Assembly (NCBI GenBank): GCA_051162045.1
Contig: JBISDI010000024.1
Length of the DNA: 59,667 bases
Strand: one strand, 5' to 3'
Origin: Anaerozeibacter quisquiliarum
Lineage (GTDB): Bacteria > Bacillota > Clostridia > Christensenellales > Aristaeellaceae
The position numbers were made by a program, and so were the translations under genes. Below are positions 52,193 through 59,667 of the stretch, piece after piece (within the stretch, counting starts at the first letter, position 1; each line of letters begins with the position of its first letter). The notes below the pieces were generated by a model. It saw only the letters and a program-made list of their open reading frames with translations. It did no database searches and was not told the origin of the DNA.

Positions 52193-53269
52193 ATGTATCT
52201 AGACCATCGGGTGATCGCCAAAATCGCGCGGCTTTTGTCGCGCATCGATATGAACGTGATGCTGCTGGACAACTCGGGCCAGGTCATCCTGCCGGAGGAC
52301 AACCACCGCGAGTTTACGCTGCCCGAGGCGCTTCGGCAGAATCCGACCGAACCGCTGGTGTACGGCGGGTTCACGCTGATCGGCACCGAGGGCGCGCAGC
52401 CGCTGTTTTTGTGCCTGCCGGGCGATTCGACCGACGTCGGCAACTGTGCGATTCTGTCGGCGGAACTGATAAACATGCTCACCCGGGTCGATCTGCCGCA
52501 CGCCGACCGCGAGCAAAGCTACCGCTGCATTTTGCGCGACGAGGTGGAGGGCGCGGAGCTGGAATCGCTGGCGCTCGAGCACTCGATCGCGCTCGACAAG
52601 AGCCGACTGGTGCTGGTGGTGCATCTGGGCAGCCTCGACACCGAGCTGGCGCTCGGCATCCTGAGCAACGTGGTGTCCGAGGAGGCGGGCGACGCGGTGG
52701 TGGAGCTCGACCGCCACACGGTGGTGCTCATCAAGCAGCTCGATGAGCAGAGCGAGTACGAGGAGATGGAGCAGCTGGGTCTCGCGATCGAGAGCACCTT
52801 CGTCAACGAGACCAGCCATCCGGTCTACATCGGCATCGGCGAGCCCAAGAAGCAGCTGTCGCTTTTGTCGGAGTCGTTCCGCGAGGCGCGCCGCGCCATC
52901 GACGTGGGGCGCATCTACCGCTCGGAGGAATACGTGTTCGTCTACCGCAAGCTGCTGCTCGAGCGTTTCCTGGCCGACGTGTCGGTCGACATGCGCGGCC
53001 AGTATAACCAGATGATGTTCAACCGCAAGACCGCGCGGCTGTTCAACGAGGAGATGATCCACACGATCGAGAAATTCTTCGAGAACAGCCTGAACCTGTC
53101 GGAGACCGCGCGTCAAATCTACATCCACCGCAACACCTTGGTGTATCGGCTGGACAAGGTGCAGCGCGTGATCGGGCTGGATCTGCGCAAGTTCGACGAC
53201 GCGGTGACCTTCAAGATGATGATGCTGCTGGGCAAAAACGCGAACGATCGCGGCAGACTGTACGCATAA
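52193..53269 (+). CDS. PucR/CdaR-type transcriptional regulator
   Basis: 358 residues. The C-terminal helix-turn-helix SLNLSETARQIYIHRNTLVYRLDK (partly: ARQIYIHRNTLVYRL) at about 305-335 is diagnostic of the PucR/CdaR (sugar diacid recognition) group; it is preceded by a GGDEF-like domain relict and an N-terminal region (1-120) with LLDNSGQVILPED, a small ligand-sensing part. GGAGG lies 7 bases before the ATG. Target genes not evident. Confidence 0.85.
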   Translation: MYLDHRVIAKIARLLSRIDMNVMLLDNSGQVILPEDNHREFTLPEALRQNPTEPLVYGGFTLIGTEGAQPLFLCLPGDSTDVGNCAILSAELINMLTRVDLPHADREQSYRCILRDEVEGAELESLALEHSIALDKSRLVLVVHLGSLDTELALGILSNVVSEEAGDAVVELDRHTVVLIKQLDEQSEYEEMEQLGLAIESTFVNETSHPVYIGIGEPKKQLSLLSESFREARRAIDVGRIYRSEEYVFVYRKLLLERFLADVSVDMRGQYNQMMFNRKTARLFNEEMIHTIEKFFENSLNLSETARQIYIHRNTLVYRLDKVQRVIGLDLRKFDDAVTFKMMMLLGKNANDRGRLYA

Positions 53270-53273
53270 ACGC

Positions 53274-53557
53274 GTCACGCGAATCCGGCTGAGGCCGTCT
53301 TTGCGTGAGATGGATCCCGGGGCCGCCTAGCCTGTCGGGCCTGCGGGGGCGCGCCCGACCGCGCCCAGTGGGCGAGGAAGGGAGGGCGCCAGCCCAATGG
53401 GCACGCGATGCCGAGGGATATCAAGCGAGCACGGGGCGACCATTGCGAATTGAGGACGGCTGCGGCCTCCCTTGGTCGCAATCGCATTCACGCCCTTCGT
53501 ACACGCCGGCGGGCGCGTCGTTCCGGGAGGCTCCCAACCCTCCCAAGACCCTCCCGG
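53274..53557 (+). repeat. Dispersed intergenic repeat, family 1, copy iii
   Basis: GTCACGCGAATCC, a CCCAGTGGGCGAGGAAG block as in copy ii, TTGCGAATTGAG and a degenerate CCTCCC end. The longest and most diverged copy. It fills most of the 399-base gap before the protease gene; no ORF is supported there. Confidence 0.6.
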
Positions 53558-53668
53558 TTAGAGAGCAGAAGACGAACGGTGGGGATGAACCTCAACATGC
53601 GCGCCTGCTATCCGGCATAACCTTGTTCGTGCCGGACAGGCGTAATTTTTTGGCGTGGAGGCGGGCGC

Positions 53669-54901
53669 ATGCGCAAGCGAACCATCGTGATCTTGGCCGT
53701 CGTGTGGATGGTTGTGCTGGTGGCCGGGGTGTCCTCGGCGGTGACCATGGCGCTGGTGGGCGCGCTGCCAGGGCCCTCGGCGGGCGACGCGATGCGGGTC
53801 ACGCAGCAGGAATACGAGCGGCTCGAGCGTTACGAGCGCCTGGACGAGGTGTTCCGGGAGCTCAAGGGGCGCTATTATACGGAGCTGAATGAAGACGAGC
53901 TGGTGCTGGGCGCGGTGCGCGGCATGGCGGCCTCGGCCGGCGACCCTTACACCTTCTACTATACGCCCGAAGAGATGAACGAGATGGTCGAGCACTCGAA
54001 AGGGCTGTACGAGGGCGTGGGGTTGCTGCTGTCGGGCGACAAGGCCGGCAACGTCGTGGTGCTGCGCGTGTTTCACGGATCGCCCGCCCACGAGGCCGGG
54101 GTGTTGCCGGGCGACATGGTGCTCAAGGTCAACGAGCAGGAGGTGTCGGCCAGAACCGACCGGGCGCTCGACGAGGCGATTGGCCGCATCAAGCGCGACG
54201 AAAGCGAGACGACCATGCTCACGATCCGGCGCGGCAAGGAACTGCTCACGATCGGCATGGGCAAGCGGGCGGTGCGGATCGACCCGGTGCAGTATGAGGT
54301 GCTGGAGGACTCGGTCGGCTACATCGTGATCTACCAGTTCATGGGCGACGACGTGGGCGGGTTCAAGCAGGCGGTGCGCGCGCTCAAGGATGCGGGCGTA
54401 ACGAGGCTGATTATCGACGTGCGCTCGAATCCCGGCGGGCTCCTGAGCGACGTGGTGGACATCTGCGACCAGCTGATGGGCCAGGGCCTGATCGTCTACA
54501 CGCAGGACCGGGACGGCCGGCGCGAGGATTACTTCTCCGACGCGGCGCTGTGGGACGTGCCGATCGCGGTGCTGGTAAACTCGATGTCGGCCAGCGCGTC
54601 GGAGATCCTGGCGGGCGCGCTTAAGGATGCCGGCCGCGCGATCATCGTGGGAGAGAATACCTTCGGCAAGGGCATCGTACAGACGCTGGTGACGTTCAAG
54701 CCCGACGGGGCGGGGATGCAGCTGACCACGGCGCGCTACTTCACGCCGTCGGGCAAGAGCATCCACGGCGTGGGCATCGCGCCCGACATCAAGGTCGAGC
54801 TGACCGGCGAAGCGCCGCTGCACACGGGCGTGAACCTTGTGCGCGACAGCCAGCTCAAGGCGGCCTACGACGCGCTGGTGGGCGGAAGGCAAGGATACTG
54901 A
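53669..54901 (+). CDS. ctpA: C-terminal processing protease (S41 family)
   Basis: 410 residues. A signal anchor (about 5-35) leads outside; the PDZ domain (about 110-200: VVVLRVFHGSPAHEAGVLPGD) precedes the S41 catalytic domain, with DVRSNPGGLLSDVVDICD, the Ser motif NSMSASASEILAG and the Lys of FGKGIVQT as Ser-Lys dyad. GGAGGC lies before the ATG. Such enzymes trim proteins at or outside the membrane, in sporulation or wall remodelling. Confidence 0.93.
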   Translation: MRKRTIVILAVVWMVVLVAGVSSAVTMALVGALPGPSAGDAMRVTQQEYERLERYERLDEVFRELKGRYYTELNEDELVLGAVRGMAASAGDPYTFYYTPEEMNEMVEHSKGLYEGVGLLLSGDKAGNVVVLRVFHGSPAHEAGVLPGDMVLKVNEQEVSARTDRALDEAIGRIKRDESETTMLTIRRGKELLTIGMGKRAVRIDPVQYEVLEDSVGYIVIYQFMGDDVGGFKQAVRALKDAGVTRLIIDVRSNPGGLLSDVVDICDQLMGQGLIVYTQDRDGRREDYFSDAALWDVPIAVLVNSMSASASEILAGALKDAGRAIIVGENTFGKGIVQTLVTFKPDGAGMQLTTARYFTPSGKSIHGVGIAPDIKVELTGEAPLHTGVNLVRDSQLKAAYDALVGGRQGY

Positions 54902-54906
54902 TACCG

Positions 54907-55036
54907 CACATGAATGCGTCGTCGCGCCGGATCTTTTTCCGTCCTGCCGTGTCGCTCTCCGCTCACCGCAGCGCCGCTACGGCTCCAGCTCCTTGCAGGA
55001 CGAAAAATCTTTCGCCGCTTTGGACTCATTCATGTG
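54907..55036 (+). repeat. Structured intergenic repeat, family 2, copy 3
   Basis: Outer arms CACATGAATGCGTC and GACTCATTCATGTG pair over 13 of 14 positions; inner GATCTTTTTCCGTCCTGC faces GCAGGACGAAAAATC; the centre GCAGCGCCGCTACGG relates to the GGCAGCGCTACG core of copies 1 and 2. Starts 5 bases after the protease stop. Confidence 0.65.
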
Positions 55037-55061
55037 CTCCGTTGGTATAAGGAGGTACGGC

Positions 55062-55571
55062 ATGGAACGGAAGGGATGGGGTCGCGCGCTGATCGGGCCC
55101 GGCGCGATCACCGTTGCGGTGCTGCTGCTGATGCGGGTGAGCTGGATAACGATGAACCTGGCGGCCGGCTACGCGGCGGAGGCGCTGGGTGCGTTGGCGA
55201 TGGCGCTGGCCGTGCGCGGCGGGCGGCGACAGGCGGCGTCTGTACTGGCGGCGCTGGGCGTGTTGCTTGCCTGGCTGCTCGACCTGATCGACGGCGCGAT
55301 GGCGTTTACGTATGTTGCCGCCGGCCTGATGATGGCCGAGGGCTACATACGGGCGGAAAAGCTCCATCCCGCCGCGCGCGCCGTCGTCGGCGCGGCGGCC
55401 GCCGTGCTCGCAATGGCGCTGGGCACCGCGCTGACGCTGCTGAACGCCCGCACCATGACGCCGGGCGCCGCGCTCGGCTACGCCTTTGCGCGCCAACTCT
55501 GGCGCGCGGCGGCGTACCTGGTGGGAGGATATATAGGGCTAAGGCAGGGGCGGGAAGGGCGAACCCCGTAG
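55062..55571 (+). CDS. Hypothetical integral membrane protein
   Basis: 169 residues with five or six hydrophobic helices (about 10-30, 34-50, 57-80, 82-97, 103-125, 132-160), many Ala/Leu/Gly, basic tail (RQGREGRTP). No family recognised, no charged catalytic residues apart from two conserved-looking Asp in LLDLIDGAM. AAGGAGG lies 7 bases before the ATG. Confidence 0.7.
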   Translation: MERKGWGRALIGPGAITVAVLLLMRVSWITMNLAAGYAAEALGALAMALAVRGGRRQAASVLAALGVLLAWLLDLIDGAMAFTYVAAGLMMAEGYIRAEKLHPAARAVVGAAAAVLAMALGTALTLLNARTMTPGAALGYAFARQLWRAAAYLVGGYIGLRQGREGRTP

Positions 55572-55590
55572 GGGCGGCCTGCGGCCGCCC
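55572..55590. repeat. GGCGGCC hairpin
   Basis: GGGCGGCC-TGC-GGCCGCCC directly after the stop; same type as at 22563 (GGACGGCC-TGT-GGCCGTCC). No T-run. Confidence 0.5.
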
Positions 55591-55613
55591 ACCCTGTCGG
55601 CGCGAGACTACAT

Positions 55614-56912
55614 TTATAATGTTTTGGGCCGCCCGCAACTCAATCGCCCTTCGGGGCATCGACCGGTCACGGCGCAGCCGGGGCCGTACCAGCGGAACAA
55701 TTCGGGGAAGGAACCGGTGAGCTTTCGCAGCATCTCCTGCGAAAAAGCGCGAATCTCCCACTGCGCGCGCTCACAGGTGCGCAGCCGCATGAAGTGCGAA
55801 AGCTCCCGCGCATTCATCGTCAGCATCAGCCGGGCCGTATGTCCGCTGAGCGCGAAATAGCTGAGCAATTCGGGGGCCAGGCCGTCCTCGCCGAGCGCGC
55901 GGGCGGTACGTTCGTTTGCACGGAACGCAACCTCGTAGCGTTCGAGCGCCTCGCCGCCCTCCGCGGCGACCGTTTCCGGCAGCACGTACCGTCCCCGGTT
56001 CAGCGTATGCAGCGCCGGCTCGAACAGCGGCGACTGCATGCGGTGGCGCGCGAAGTGGGTCACGCAGGCCTGAGACACGCCTTCGAGCAGGAAGGTGTAG
56101 CAGAGCGCCTCGAGCTCGCGCGCGCGGGCGTCGCGCGTGAGCTCGCGCAGCTCGTCCATCCGGTAGCGGCCGGTGAAATCGAGCGCCCGCTCGAGCGCGG
56201 CCGGGGCGTCCGCCGGCGCTGCGGTCAGCGTCACGCGCGGCTGAGCCGGCGCGCTCGCGTGCAGCTCGGCAACCAGCCTTGCCGGGCGCGCGTCCGGATG
56301 GTGCGCGCGCTCGGCCTCGATCACGCCGGGGTACAGCGCTTCGAACTGCGCCGCCAGCTGTTCGCCGAGCGCGCGCAACTCCTCAAACGCACTGCCTCGC
56401 CCATAGCGCAGCGCAAAGATCAACTGGAGCAGCGAGCGCGCGTTGAGCGTCATGTAGAAGTGCGAGGCAAAGCAGTAGGGCAGCACAAACCGGGCGTCCT
56501 CGAGTGGCACGCCCAGTTTGACGAGCGCCGCATAGTCCGAAAACCTGTCGCGCATCGCCGACTCGTAGCGCGCGCGCAGCTCGCCAGTCAGCGAGGGCGG
56601 AACGTAAAATCCCGCGCCGCCGAAATCCACGTATCGGCGCGACTTGACCGTGAAGGCGACGAGCCGCGACTCGATCAGGAACTGCTCGGCCAGCACGCTG
56701 ACGGAGTCCATCGCCACGGTCAGCGCGTGGTGCTCGATCAGCGACTTGTGGCCGGAGGACAGCACCTTCTTGACCAGCATCCGATCGCGGTCGCCGCCCA
56801 TGCGCCCCTCGAGCAGCCCAAGCGCGCCCCCCTCGGTGGTCGATATGCGCGCCGCCGCGGCGCACACCTTGAGGCCCTGATCCGATTGCGACACGATGCG
56901 CGCGTTACCCAT
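55614..56912 (-). CDS. thyX: FAD-dependent thymidylate synthase, tandem two-domain form
   Basis: 432 residues, about twice the usual ThyX. The first half (about 1-200) has HKSLIEHHALTVAM, VAEQFLIESR-like and FTVKSRRYVDFGG, with FASHFYMTLNARSLLQLI; the second (about 205-432) repeats the order with FARHRMQSPLFEPALHTLNRGRY and SGHTARLMLTMNARELSHFMRLR. The RHR-x-x-S motif of ThyX is partly kept only in the second half. It makes dTMP from dUMP with FAD and methylene-THF. Such duplicated forms occur in Firmicutes; which half is active is unclear. Divergent from nrdD. Confidence 0.88.
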   Translation of the reverse strand: MGNARIVSQSDQGLKVCAAAARISTTEGGALGLLEGRMGGDRDRMLVKKVLSSGHKSLIEHHALTVAMDSVSVLAEQFLIESRLVAFTVKSRRYVDFGGAGFYVPPSLTGELRARYESAMRDRFSDYAALVKLGVPLEDARFVLPYCFASHFYMTLNARSLLQLIFALRYGRGSAFEELRALGEQLAAQFEALYPGVIEAERAHHPDARPARLVAELHASAPAQPRVTLTAAPADAPAALERALDFTGRYRMDELRELTRDARARELEALCYTFLLEGVSQACVTHFARHRMQSPLFEPALHTLNRGRYVLPETVAAEGGEALERYEVAFRANERTARALGEDGLAPELLSYFALSGHTARLMLTMNARELSHFMRLRTCERAQWEIRAFSQEMLRKLTGSFPELFRWYGPGCAVTGRCPEGRLSCGRPKTL

Positions 56913-56933
56913 GTGCGATCCCTCCCCATATCC

Positions 56934-56962
56934 AATCTATTCATTCTATCAAAGGCTGTCCA
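56934..56962 (-). promoter_or_regulatory. Candidate promoter of thyX
   Basis: On the minus strand TGGACA and TAGATT with a 17-base spacer, 22 bases before the ATG. Confidence 0.45.
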
Positions 56963-57087
56963 CTCTGCCAAACGGCCGATTGCACGAAAAATCTGGGGGA
57001 AAATTTTTATCACTTCCGGGGTGGGCGGATCGGGGCGAACGCCCGGTAAAATTCGACCCCAGAATGCGACGAACCCCAGAAATTGTG

Positions 57088-57116
57088 TTGACAGCGCCGA
57101 GCGACCACCATATAAT
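57088..57116 (+). promoter_or_regulatory. Promoter of nrdD
   Basis: TTGACA and TATAAT with a 17-base spacer, 57 bases before the ATG. An exact NrdR box pair was not found nearby. Confidence 0.85.
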
Positions 57117-57172
57117 GTATTTGCAGACGGGTGCTTTTTTTTGCGCCGACTTAAGTCAAAGGGAGTGTCACC

Positions 57173-59482
57173 ATGCTGGATACCATCATCAAGCGCGACG
57201 GACGGCAGATGCCCTTCGATCAAGACAAGATTACCGACGCCATAATGAAGGCGTTTTCGGCCACCGGAAACCTTAACGCTAAGCAGACGGCGCGTGAGCT
57301 GACTTCGCAGGTAGTGGCTGTGATCGAGGACGGCGGATCTTCCGGCCTTCCGACCGTGGAAGGGGTGCAGGACGCGGTGGAGCGCGTGCTGATCGAGAAC
57401 GGCTTCGTGCGCACCGCCAAGAGCTACATCCTTTACAGGGCCGAGCGCAGCCGCGCTCGGGAGATGAACACGCGCCTGATGCAGATCTACGAGGACATCA
57501 CCTTTTCCGCCGCCATCGATTCCGACATCAAGCGCGAGAACGCCAACATCAACGGCGACACCGCCATGGGCGCGATGCTCAAGTACGGCGCGGAGGGCGC
57601 CAAGCAGTTCAACCAGATGTTCGTGCTCAAGCCCGAGCATGCCCGCGCGCACCAGGAAGGCGACATCCACATCCACGACATGGACTTTTTGACGCTGACC
57701 ACCACTTGCTGCCAGATCGACCTGATTAAGTTGTTCAGCGGCGGCTTTTCGACCGGGCACGGCGTGCTGCGCGAGCCCAACGACATCGCCAGCTACTCGG
57801 CGCTGGCCTGCATCGCGATTCAGGCCAACCAGAACGATCAGCACGGCGGCCAATCGGTGGTCAACTTCGACTACGCGATGGCCGAGGGGGTCAAGAAGAC
57901 CTTCTCCAAGCGCTATCGGGATAACATGGCGCGCGCGCTCGAGCTGGTGTGCGGCGATCCGGACGCCGAGTCCTTCGCCAAGGACTGCGCCGCCAAGCTC
58001 AAAGCGCGCGCTCTTAGCCCTACGCTCACGCAGAACGAGCCCTACTTAGAGGCGGAGGCGGCGCTGCTCGCCGAAAAGGGCGTGGAGGATGTGCAGCGCG
58101 TGCAGGCGTTCGCCCATAAGAAGGCGGTGCAGGAGACCGAGCGCGCCACCTATCAGGCGATGGAGGCGCTGGTGCACAACCTCAACACGATGAACTCGCG
58201 CGCCGGCGCGCAGGTGCCGTTTTCCTCGATCAACTACGGCCTCGATGTTTCGCCCGAGGGGCGGCTGGCCATGCGCGAGCTGCTGCTGGCCACCGAATCG
58301 GGGCTCGGCGGCGGAGAGACGCCGATCTTCCCGATCCAGATCTTCCGGGTCAAGGAGGGGATCAGCTTCAACCCCGGCGACCCCAACTACGATCTGTTCC
58401 AGCTGGCCTGCCGCGTATCGGCCAAGCGGCTGTTCCCCAATTTCTCGTTCCAGGACGCGCCGTTCAACCTGCCGTACTACGTGCCCGGCCGCCCGGAGAC
58501 CGAGATCGCCTACATGGGTTGCCGCACACGCGTGATCGGCAATGTGCACGACCCTGAGCAGCAGATATCCAACGGCCGGGGCAACCTGTCGTTCACCTCG
58601 ATCAACCTGCCCCGCATCGCGATCCGGGCGAATCACAGCGTCGAGTGGTTCTTCGCGGAGCTCGACCGCCAGCTCGACCTGGTGATCGAGCAACTCAACG
58701 AGCGCTTTGAGATCCAGGCGCGCAAGCGCGTGCTCAACTTCCCGTTCCTGATGGGCCAGGGCGTGTGGTTGGACAGCGAGAAGCTTTCCTGGAACGACGA
58801 GGTGCGCGAGGTGCTCAAGCACGGCACGCTGTCGGTGGGCTTCATCGGCCTGGCCGAGACGCTGGTCGCGCTGGTCGGCGAGCATCACGGCCAAAGTAGG
58901 CAGGCGCAGAATTTGGGCCTTGAGATCATCGGGCACATGCGCGCGCGCCTCGACGAGGAGAGCCGCAAGGCGCAAATGAACTACACGCTGATCGCCACCC
59001 CGGCCGAAGGTCTGTCGGGCCGGTTCGTGCGCATCGACCGCAAGCGCTTCGGGTCGATCCCGGGCGTCACCGACCGCGACTACTACACCAACAGCTTCCA
59101 CGTACCGGTGTACTTCGCCATCAAGGCGGTCGACAAGATCAGGATCGAGGCGCCTTACCACGCGCTGACCAACGCCGGGCACATCTCCTATGTGGAGCTC
59201 GACGGCGATGCCAGCCAGAACCTCGAGGCGTTCGAGAAGATCGTGCGCGTCATGAAGGAGGCCGGCATCGGCTACGGCTCGATCAACCACCCGGTAGACC
59301 GCGACCCGCTGTGCGGATTCAACGGCGTGATCGGCGATTGCTGCCCGCACTGCGGCCGCAGCGAGGACGAGCACAAGTTCGAGCGCATCCGCCGCATCAC
59401 CGGGTACCTCGTCGGCACCACCGACCGCTTCAACAATGCCAAGCGGCATGAGGAGCAGGAGCGGGTGAAACACCAGCTGTGA
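57173..59482 (+). CDS. nrdD: Anaerobic ribonucleoside-triphosphate reductase
   Basis: 769 residues, class III reductase that makes dNTPs from NTPs without oxygen. ATP-cone at 1-95 (IIKRDGRQMPFDQDKI), the barrel with active-site Cys region (TLTTTCCQIDLIKLF), and the C-terminal zinc site (DPLCGFNGVIGDCCPHCG) before the glycyl-radical loop RRITGYLVGTTDRFNNAK (Gly in TGYLVG). AAGGGAG precedes the ATG. The activase NrdG is not in the window and may follow after copy iv of the repeat. Confidence 0.97.
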   Translation: MLDTIIKRDGRQMPFDQDKITDAIMKAFSATGNLNAKQTARELTSQVVAVIEDGGSSGLPTVEGVQDAVERVLIENGFVRTAKSYILYRAERSRAREMNTRLMQIYEDITFSAAIDSDIKRENANINGDTAMGAMLKYGAEGAKQFNQMFVLKPEHARAHQEGDIHIHDMDFLTLTTTCCQIDLIKLFSGGFSTGHGVLREPNDIASYSALACIAIQANQNDQHGGQSVVNFDYAMAEGVKKTFSKRYRDNMARALELVCGDPDAESFAKDCAAKLKARALSPTLTQNEPYLEAEAALLAEKGVEDVQRVQAFAHKKAVQETERATYQAMEALVHNLNTMNSRAGAQVPFSSINYGLDVSPEGRLAMRELLLATESGLGGGETPIFPIQIFRVKEGISFNPGDPNYDLFQLACRVSAKRLFPNFSFQDAPFNLPYYVPGRPETEIAYMGCRTRVIGNVHDPEQQISNGRGNLSFTSINLPRIAIRANHSVEWFFAELDRQLDLVIEQLNERFEIQARKRVLNFPFLMGQGVWLDSEKLSWNDEVREVLKHGTLSVGFIGLAETLVALVGEHHGQSRQAQNLGLEIIGHMRARLDEESRKAQMNYTLIATPAEGLSGRFVRIDRKRFGSIPGVTDRDYYTNSFHVPVYFAIKAVDKIRIEAPYHALTNAGHISYVELDGDASQNLEAFEKIVRVMKEAGIGYGSINHPVDRDPLCGFNGVIGDCCPHCGRSEDEHKFERIRRITGYLVGTTDRFNNAKRHEEQERVKHQL

Positions 59483-59490
59483 GCCTTCAT

Positions 59491-59663
59491 TGGGAGGTTT
59501 GGAGGGCCGTGGCCCTCCATGTTCAGCCATAGATACTGGCCTGGCCAGTGCCTATGGATTCCCCCCCCAAGGGCGCGGCCGGGTGCGCCCCGACGGGGAA
59601 TCAATTCCGGTTCCCCCGTCCCCAACTCACGCGCATATACCCACAGGCAGATGCGCGTGACCC
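59491..59663 (-). repeat. Dispersed intergenic repeat, family 1, copy iv
   Basis: Reverse orientation: CGGGTCACGCGCATC, GGGGGAATCCATAGGC with a hairpin CTGGCC/GGCCAG, and GGCCCTCCAAACCTCCC. At the end of the window after nrdD. Confidence 0.65.
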
Positions 59664-59667
59664 GAAG

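Noticed and set aside
57088..57172. NrdR boxes at the nrdD promoter
   Set aside because: AT-rich strings such as CATATAATGTAT overlap the -10 but do not match the paired consensus.

Overview
The window comes from a GC-rich (well over half G+C), anaerobic, Gram-positive-type genome, most likely an uncultured gut-type Clostridia. The support is: a short YidC without the large proteobacterial periplasmic domain, the rpmH-rnpA-yidD-yidC-jag(khpB) block, class III ribonucleotide reductase with NrdR, PPDK, an AzgA-type purine permease, energy-coupled ThiT under a TPP riboswitch, a collagen-like spore-coat/exosporium-type protein with a sigmaE/K-like promoter, and TTG/GTG starts behind strong Shine-Dalgarno sites. 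No rRNA, tRNA, CRISPR array, integrase or complete insertion sequence was seen. The lineage is inferred, not shown.

Layout: 1-3.9 kb, sugar ABC permeases, class II aldolase and an ADP-dependent-type sugar kinase. 3.9-8 kb, tRNA t6A dehydratase TcdA, adenine deaminase and a purine permease. 8-17.5 kb, NYN/OST-HTH protein, Cys-rich collagen-like protein, SSB-like protein, TPR and RNase H-like pair, RarA, and a HAD phosphatase coupled to L-rhamnose isomerase. 17.7-20.7 kb, rpmH-rnpA-yidD-[repeat]-yidC-jag. 20.9-25.4 kb, MgtC-like protein, a membrane-anchored unknown and PPDK. 25.5-32 kb, a compact phage virion-gene cassette (portal, scaffold-like, N4-gp56-type capsid, small protein, adaptor, stopper-like, coiled-coil) with no terminase, integrase, replication or lysis gene. 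32-34.4 kb, amino-acid ABC transporter. 34.7-39.7 kb, nrdR, a PhoB/PhoR-type two-component system, an L,D-transpeptidase-like protein without its catalytic cysteine, and an MGMT-like protein. 40-43 kb, an esterase / condensation-type acyltransferase / zinc-ribbon membrane protein operon. 43.3-46.4 kb, ThiT with TPP riboswitch, YfbR-like nucleotidase and an MsmK/UgpC-type ATPase. 46.7-52 kb, LacI-type regulator, a second sugar ABC system and an MBL-fold hydrolase. 52-59.7 kb, PucR/CdaR-type regulator, C-terminal processing protease, tandem-domain ThyX and NrdD.

Working together: two sugar transporters here (7-1774 and 47862-51021) lack an ATPase gene and may both be energised by the MsmK/UgpC protein at 45264. 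YfbR, ThyX, NrdD and NrdR belong to dNTP supply; adenine deaminase and the purine permease form a salvage pair.

Between the genes lie at least three families of dispersed intergenic repeats. One (20750, 47692, 54907) has outer stems that differ in sequence between copies but stay self-complementary, as expected for a structured RNA. The strongest candidates for something undescribed are the orphan capsid cassette, this repeat/RNA family, an 18-bp motif shared by the rpmH and nrdR promoters, and the esterase-acyltransferase-membrane protein operon.
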